Source: JAWXCH01 sp034440595 (GTDB lineage: Bacteria; Planctomycetota; Planctomycetia; Pirellulales; JALHPA01). From it: 16,332 bases of DNA. Within the stretch, counting starts at the first letter, position 1. Every line of letters begins with the position of its first letter. Position numbers and translations under genes: made by a program. The stretch is taken from the NCBI GenBank assembly GCA_034440595.1, contig JAWXCH010000115.1:1-16332 (forward strand), given 5' to 3'. Of this stretch, positions 14,101-16,332 are shown piece after piece. The notes below the pieces were generated by a model, which made no database searches, was not told the DNA's origin, and saw only the letters and a list, made by a program, of their open reading frames with translations.

Positions 14101-15220
14101 GGAGCGTGACCACCCGTTGGGTGCCGGTGCCGTGACCGAGTTCGACCGCCTGTTTGAGGTTGGTTACAAGGCAGTTGTCGAAGCGGTCATCGAGTCGTCG
14201 GTGCATTGGCCGGGCCGCGAAGATGAATCGGCCGACGCCTACTTGATCGAGTGCTTGCAACAAGTCACCGAGGCCCTGCTCAGCGAATGGTTGTCCCACA
14301 GTCGCACGCTACGCCTCTCGGTGCTGGAAAAAGTTTCCAACGAAAAAGATTTTGAAGAGCTACTGCAGTTCGTTAATCGTTACGGGCACGACCTGTTCAC
14401 GCAGCGATTTTTCAACCTTGGCAATTTACGCGCGATTTTGCACCAAGGAGTCGATGTTTGGTTGGATCGATTGGCCAACGACGAAAAATCGGCCAGCGAT
14501 ATGTCGATTGTCGCCGATTTGGATGGTGTGCTGCCACGCGCCGAGGCGAAAAAACACCTCGGACTGGTGATCGAGGCGGTTGTTGAAAACTTTGCTGAGT
14601 ACCGCGACTACAACGCCACCACAACGCAGTCTGACCGTGGCGAGTTGGTCTATATGCTGCTCGACTTCTTACGTGCCAAGGTCGGTTACGAACGCGTGCA
14701 TTGGAATTTGCGCCCGGTGATGATGGCACATGAGGTCCTGGTGCGGCGTGGGCACGACGGTGCCGCCGAATTGTGGCGACGTGCCATGGCAGACCGCACC
14801 GCCGAGACTGCTGATCAACACGTCCGCCGCTTACTGCAACTGCAAAAGAAGTACGGCATGCGACTCCCTACGGTGGCCGATCGATTGGCAGAACGCTTCA
14901 TTCGACCGCTGGCCATCGATCGGATTCGCGCGCTGGTCAAGCCGGCGGCGCAGCAGGCCCGAGCTGATTCCGAATCGCTCGCGTTTGAACAATTGGAACT
15001 GGAAGCGGGTCAGCTCGCTCAGGAACCGACCGGGGCCGGTCTCGATCTGCCAGACTGGCTAGTCGCTCTGGAAGACGAAGTTGATCGTGCCTGCTCGCCA
15101 CACCGCGCCGACCCGTTCTTGCACGCGGTCGAACGCCTGGATTGGGTCCACCTCAGTTGGCAAGAAATTCAAGCTCAGTTGTCCAACTGGGAAGTACGTT
15201 TCTTGGACGATAAGAGTTGA
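11198..15220 (+). CDS. Very large, mostly helical protein of unknown function
   Basis: I do not recognise this 1340-residue protein. It has no signal peptide and no membrane segment that I can see, so it is probably cytoplasmic. Most of it looks alpha-helical (leucine- and alanine-rich stretches such as VLHEVLVEQLQELSQ and LLLRAISDQPPDL), suggesting a helical-repeat solenoid, but I could not define a regular TPR or HEAT period. Two acidic or Ser-rich, probably disordered segments interrupt it: about 630-660 (SESDAPSVASTDSAA) and about 700-745 (DEPDDEEDLYGAAYEE... YRDSTGDGIDADMLE). No nuclease, ATPase P-loop or kinase motif was found. It begins with ATG ATG at 11198; GGGG lies upstream, with about 12 bases of spacing. 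The frame is uninterrupted for 4 kb, with coding-like composition throughout. It stands alone, with repeats behind it. Confidence 0.88.
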   Translation: MMQFDIGSVGSTVLQELLGYLNFSSGASDAKFLRNLNELFGQIEGHLPRHGEAWRVLHEVLVEQLQELSQSVPALRDPQQAQAVLQLTFEQVLPAYRRHHRDLLFHQPDRDLFRPFFIGRVFEAVLAEGSPWDETDRIVAGALLRLNDFVGHRPLAVLSSEQKVDLYRNERVRPVPLYVQQAGVAAGRYHDLVKGALELLKSTSPELLRVAYFSPEHLDELSFDPRAYDFNHPVNKRPNYHFGQWDPHQIDNQGNYRRFVLQQTLLEALLERVETTPDVPREHLLVEASVVLAGTMLMASGTSGSGPDTHDSTTTLSVLLPRIAEYRDQFYRQVLDRITGPHAARLREEAVSLRQPFAAARQHLNAQLARRRALQLQHVQLAILFARLGYPEAAMKQANIVPAASARMQCTIHCLLTSAAHAADAGKLTEAVQALPQIESNLKRGIDCGAIVDPWNIIGFGGQFSLFPAVENSVPDLRVDDLLDLLEQVFSLHSRLWHDAVLVADTTLQRKLADEFRGLAEWWDRFATTSVSSVKRIAGADSYAASARVAEALTAWHKAGGTAGDLAFWRPYAERFDSPHAYARVVEALLENHHLAAAQAILMHWLGQAETIELDDGMTSFHRLIMEWLQRSLESESDAPSVASTDSAAISQSRPSAESAEKTRRTIERFFDHLEANAESFWQVPELDVTRDLLGNTPLESVLPDAADEPDDEEDLYGAAYEEVIYRDSTGDGIDADMLESGTQPSEYELEGESSRLANRLSFLTTLARLWKLVALYSSRTPSDAAQPVASTDAVAGWLHQAATNRQRLGQLAQLIERQPLTASSSSHEALLEYDRRRIIKETLLEKIVATSIASNDAELLLRAISDQPPDLTRVESEGVTDQTGITVQLWSALLDRNVSEVQRIWPTFLSAVSRQTLLYVPLTRGGDPRKITAARCLQQTFRELLRRLPRLGLLRETCQLIQSARAMERDHPLGAGAVTEFDRLFEVGYKAVVEAVIESSVHWPGREDESADAYLIECLQQVTEALLSEWLSHSRTLRLSVLEKVSNEKDFEELLQFVNRYGHDLFTQRFFNLGNLRAILHQGVDVWLDRLANDEKSASDMSIVADLDGVLPRAEAKKHLGLVIEAVVENFAEYRDYNATTTQSDRGELVYMLLDFLRAKVGYERVHWNLRPVMMAHEVLVRRGHDGAAELWRRAMADRTAETADQHVRRLLQLQKKYGMRLPTVADRLAERFIRPLAIDRIRALVKPAAQQARADSESLAFEQLELEAGQLAQEPTGAGLDLPDWLVALEDEVDRACSPHRADPFLHAVERLDWVHLSWQEIQAQLSNWEVRFLDDKS

Positions 15221-15242
15221 AATCGGTGCCACTGCGGCCTTC

Positions 15243-15320
15243 CACCTCTCCACCCGCAAGGCTCTGATTACACACATCGCGCCGTGGGGGAGAGGTCGTC
15301 GCCCCAGCGACGGATGAGGG
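15243..15320 (+). repeat. Modular double-hairpin repeat, long form, copy A
   Basis: The first hairpin has CCTCTCC (15245-15251) and GGAGAGG (15289-15295) around a 37-nt loop. The second is CGTCGC-CCCA-GCGACG (15297-15312), and the element ends in GATGAGGG. It matches copy B at 75 of 78 positions, and apart from the loop it matches the short form at 4579-4624. Confidence 0.8.
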
Positions 15321-15330
15321 GAACTGTTGC

Positions 15331-15347
15331 CTTTCACTCCGTGAAAG
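15331..15347. repeat. Short perfect hairpin
   Basis: CTTTCAC-TCC-GTGAAAG is a 7-bp perfect stem with a 3-nt loop, 11 bases after copy A and 110 bases after the end of the 1340-residue gene. It lacks a T-tract. Confidence 0.45.
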
Positions 15348-15397
15348 AGCACTGTCGGGGGATCGCCACACCAATTCGGAGACCAAGCAAAACACAA

Positions 15398-15412
15398 TTT
15401 CGCGGAGCGAAA
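15398..15412. repeat. Short perfect hairpin, TTTCGC type
   Basis: TTTCGC-GGA-GCGAAA is a 6-bp perfect stem with a 3-nt loop. Sequences of this kind (cgcggagcgaa) are, from memory, common between planctomycete genes; that recollection has not been checked. Confidence 0.4.
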
Positions 15413-15425
15413 CGCGGCTATAGGC

Positions 15426-15450
15426 AGAGAGTAGTTCAGTTGAATTCGGC
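15426..15450 (+). repeat. 25-base direct repeat, first copy
   Basis: It begins AGAGAGTAGTTCAGTTGAAT and matches 15751-15775 at 23 of 25 positions. It lies between modular copies A and D; the second copy lies after copy B. Confidence 0.65.
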
Positions 15451-15500
15451 GCGAATCGGTTTTTTAACCCTCCACTTTCACATCTCTACTTTCTCACCGG

Positions 15501-15567
15501 CCCTCACCCCCGCCCCTCTCCCCGAATGCGCCAAGAATGAATTCACAGATTATTGCGTGGAGAGGGG
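15501..15567 (-). repeat. Modular hairpin repeat, inverted and diverged copy D
   Basis: Read on the minus strand it has CCCCTCTCC, a 37-nt loop, GGAGAGGGG (9-bp stem) and a final GTGAGGG, the same order as copies A and B. The loop has exactly the same length and matches the A/B loop at 21 of 37 positions without gaps. The CGTCGC/GCGACG second hairpin is replaced by a short GC-rich stretch. Confidence 0.6.
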
Positions 15568-15643
15568 AGAATGCAGACGAATCGGCAACTCGGCGTGAGG
15601 CCGTGCAGCGGTGGAACCCCGAGTTAGCGGTTCAAATAACATT

Positions 15644-15721
15644 CACCTCTCCACCCGCAAGGCTCTGATTACACACATCGCGCCGTGGGGGAGAGGTCGA
15701 CGCCCCAGCGACAGGTGAGGG
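15644..15721 (+). repeat. Modular double-hairpin repeat, long form, copy B
   Basis: It is 75/78 identical to copy A, in the same orientation, 401 bases downstream, with the 37-nt loop unchanged. Of its three differences, two (T to A and G to A) fall in the stem of the second hairpin (CGACGC against GCGACA) and break pairs. Confidence 0.8.
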
Positions 15722-15750
15722 CCAGACAGAGAGTAGAGCGGGAGAACAGT

Positions 15751-15775
15751 AGAGAGTAGAGCAGTTGAATTCGGC
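15751..15775 (+). repeat. 25-base direct repeat, second copy
   Basis: It begins AGAGAGTAGAGCAGTTGAAT and matches 15426-15450 at 23 of 25 positions. A further partial copy (AGAGAGTAGAG) lies just upstream near 15728-15738. It ends 12 bases from the 3' end of the ATP-grasp gene. Confidence 0.65.
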
Positions 15776-15787
15776 AAGATTCGCCAA

Positions 15788-16332
15788 TCAAACAATCGGC
15801 AACACAGTAGCAAGTGACGATTGGAGTCGATGCAGTTCGTTCCGCACACTTCCCGCGTCACTGCCGTCCGCCAGCAATGTGAGTATCGGTTGGCCGGCCT
15901 GAATGGTTGTACCTACCGCCGGAATATCGGCCACTGCCGGTTGCGACACAGTCAGGTTTTGTTCCAGAACCCAGCGTGCGGCGGCAGCTTCAAAGTTTCC
16001 ATCGCGCTTGGCAAAGATGATCTTCTTGCCACCGCAGCATTCGTCCGATTGCCCGACCGGAGCCGGCAACGTACGAAAGCAACAGGCCGCTTCGTGCCAG
16101 TCGATCGACAACAATCGATGTGAGCGACGGACAGAAGTTCGTTGCGCGCTGGCCCGTTCCAGCACTTCAATCGAAGCCGAATAGCGTGGGTTGATCTCAA
16201 TCGCAAAAACATCGCTATTCGTCAAAACAGCGTCCACACCAAACAGCCCGATCAATTGCAATTCTCGGCTGAGTTGCTGGCCAATCGCCTGAAAACGTCG
16301 AAAGACTGCTGGCGGAAGATATCTAGGTCCAA
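15788..16332 (-). CDS. ATP-grasp family protein, C-terminal part (cut by window edge)
   Basis: The frame is open through the window edge, so only the last 180 residues are visible, ending at a TGA at 15790-15788. The fragment begins GPRYLPPAVFRRF and contains GLFGVDAVLTNSDVFAIEINPRYSASIEVLE. The E-x-N-P-R motif (E45 and N47 of the fragment) is the metal-binding end of an ATP-grasp fold. Further on are GGKKIIFAKRDG and a DIPAVGTTIQAGQPILTLLADG stretch that looks like a small beta-rich tail. ATP-grasp enzymes join a carboxylate to an amine or thiol using ATP. The style recalls the biotin-carboxylase-like carboligases (COG2232) that occur in planctomycete C1/tetrahydromethanopterin gene sets, but nothing here proves that. 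The start codon lies outside the window. It converges with the 1340-residue gene. Confidence 0.8.
   Translation of the reverse strand, partial: GPRYLPPAVFRRFQAIGQQLSRELQLIGLFGVDAVLTNSDVFAIEINPRYSASIEVLERASAQRTSVRRSHRLLSIDWHEAACCFRTLPAPVGQSDECCGGKKIIFAKRDGNFEAAAARWVLEQNLTVSQPAVADIPAVGTTIQAGQPILTLLADGSDAGSVRNELHRLQSSLATVLPIV

Larger units (their letters stand above)
15221..15787. other. 567-base gene-free region built from repeats
   Basis: No credible gene lies here; the short frames run through the repeats. It contains three modular hairpin repeats (15243-15320, 15501-15567 inverted, 15644-15721), two short hairpins (15331-15347, 15398-15412) and a 25-base direct repeat (15426-15450, 15751-15775). 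The genes on both sides end here (15220 from the left, 15788 from the right), so this is a convergent intergenic region. Confidence 0.75.

Noticed and set aside
15243..15721. CRISPR array
   Set aside because: There are only two close copies, 401 bases apart, with no regular spacers and no cas genes. The units are hairpin repeats with one inverted relative between them.

Overview
The window comes from a moderately GC-rich bacterial chromosome, most likely a planctomycete (Planctomycetota, probably Pirellulales-like). That is an inference from four things: a BBP7-type outer-membrane beta-barrel protein, very large unassignable proteins, weak Shine-Dalgarno usage at several starts, and hairpin-forming intergenic repeats. 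No rRNA, tRNA, CRISPR array, transposase or phage gene was seen.

Left part (1-4491), metabolic genes. bioD (dethiobiotin synthase, minus strand) is divergent from aguB (N-carbamoylputrescine amidase). A palindromic repeat and aguA (agmatine deiminase) follow. AguA and AguB together convert agmatine to putrescine. Next on the same strand is a phosphoglucosamine-mutase-type phosphohexomutase (glmM).

Middle part (4492-11042), envelope genes. A 449-base non-coding stretch holds two repeats, a possible promoter and two strong leader hairpins. After it come a membrane-anchored coiled-coil protein (DUF4175-like) and a secreted protein with about 13 MORN-type repeats. A perfect 14-bp hairpin separates these from a convergent BBP7-type outer-membrane barrel gene. 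That gene is divergent from a second outer-membrane barrel gene, which has the best sigma70-type promoter in the window.

Right part (11198-16332). One 4-kb gene encodes a 1340-residue, mostly helical protein that I cannot assign. It is followed by 567 bases without a gene, filled with modular hairpin repeats: three copies share a 37-nt loop of conserved length, one of them inverted. Last is the 3' part of a minus-strand ATP-grasp gene that runs off the window.

No defence system or other obvious new system is present. The most unusual material is the 1340-residue protein, the modular repeat family, one repeat of another family that forms the C-terminus of BioD, and the structured leaders in front of two envelope genes.
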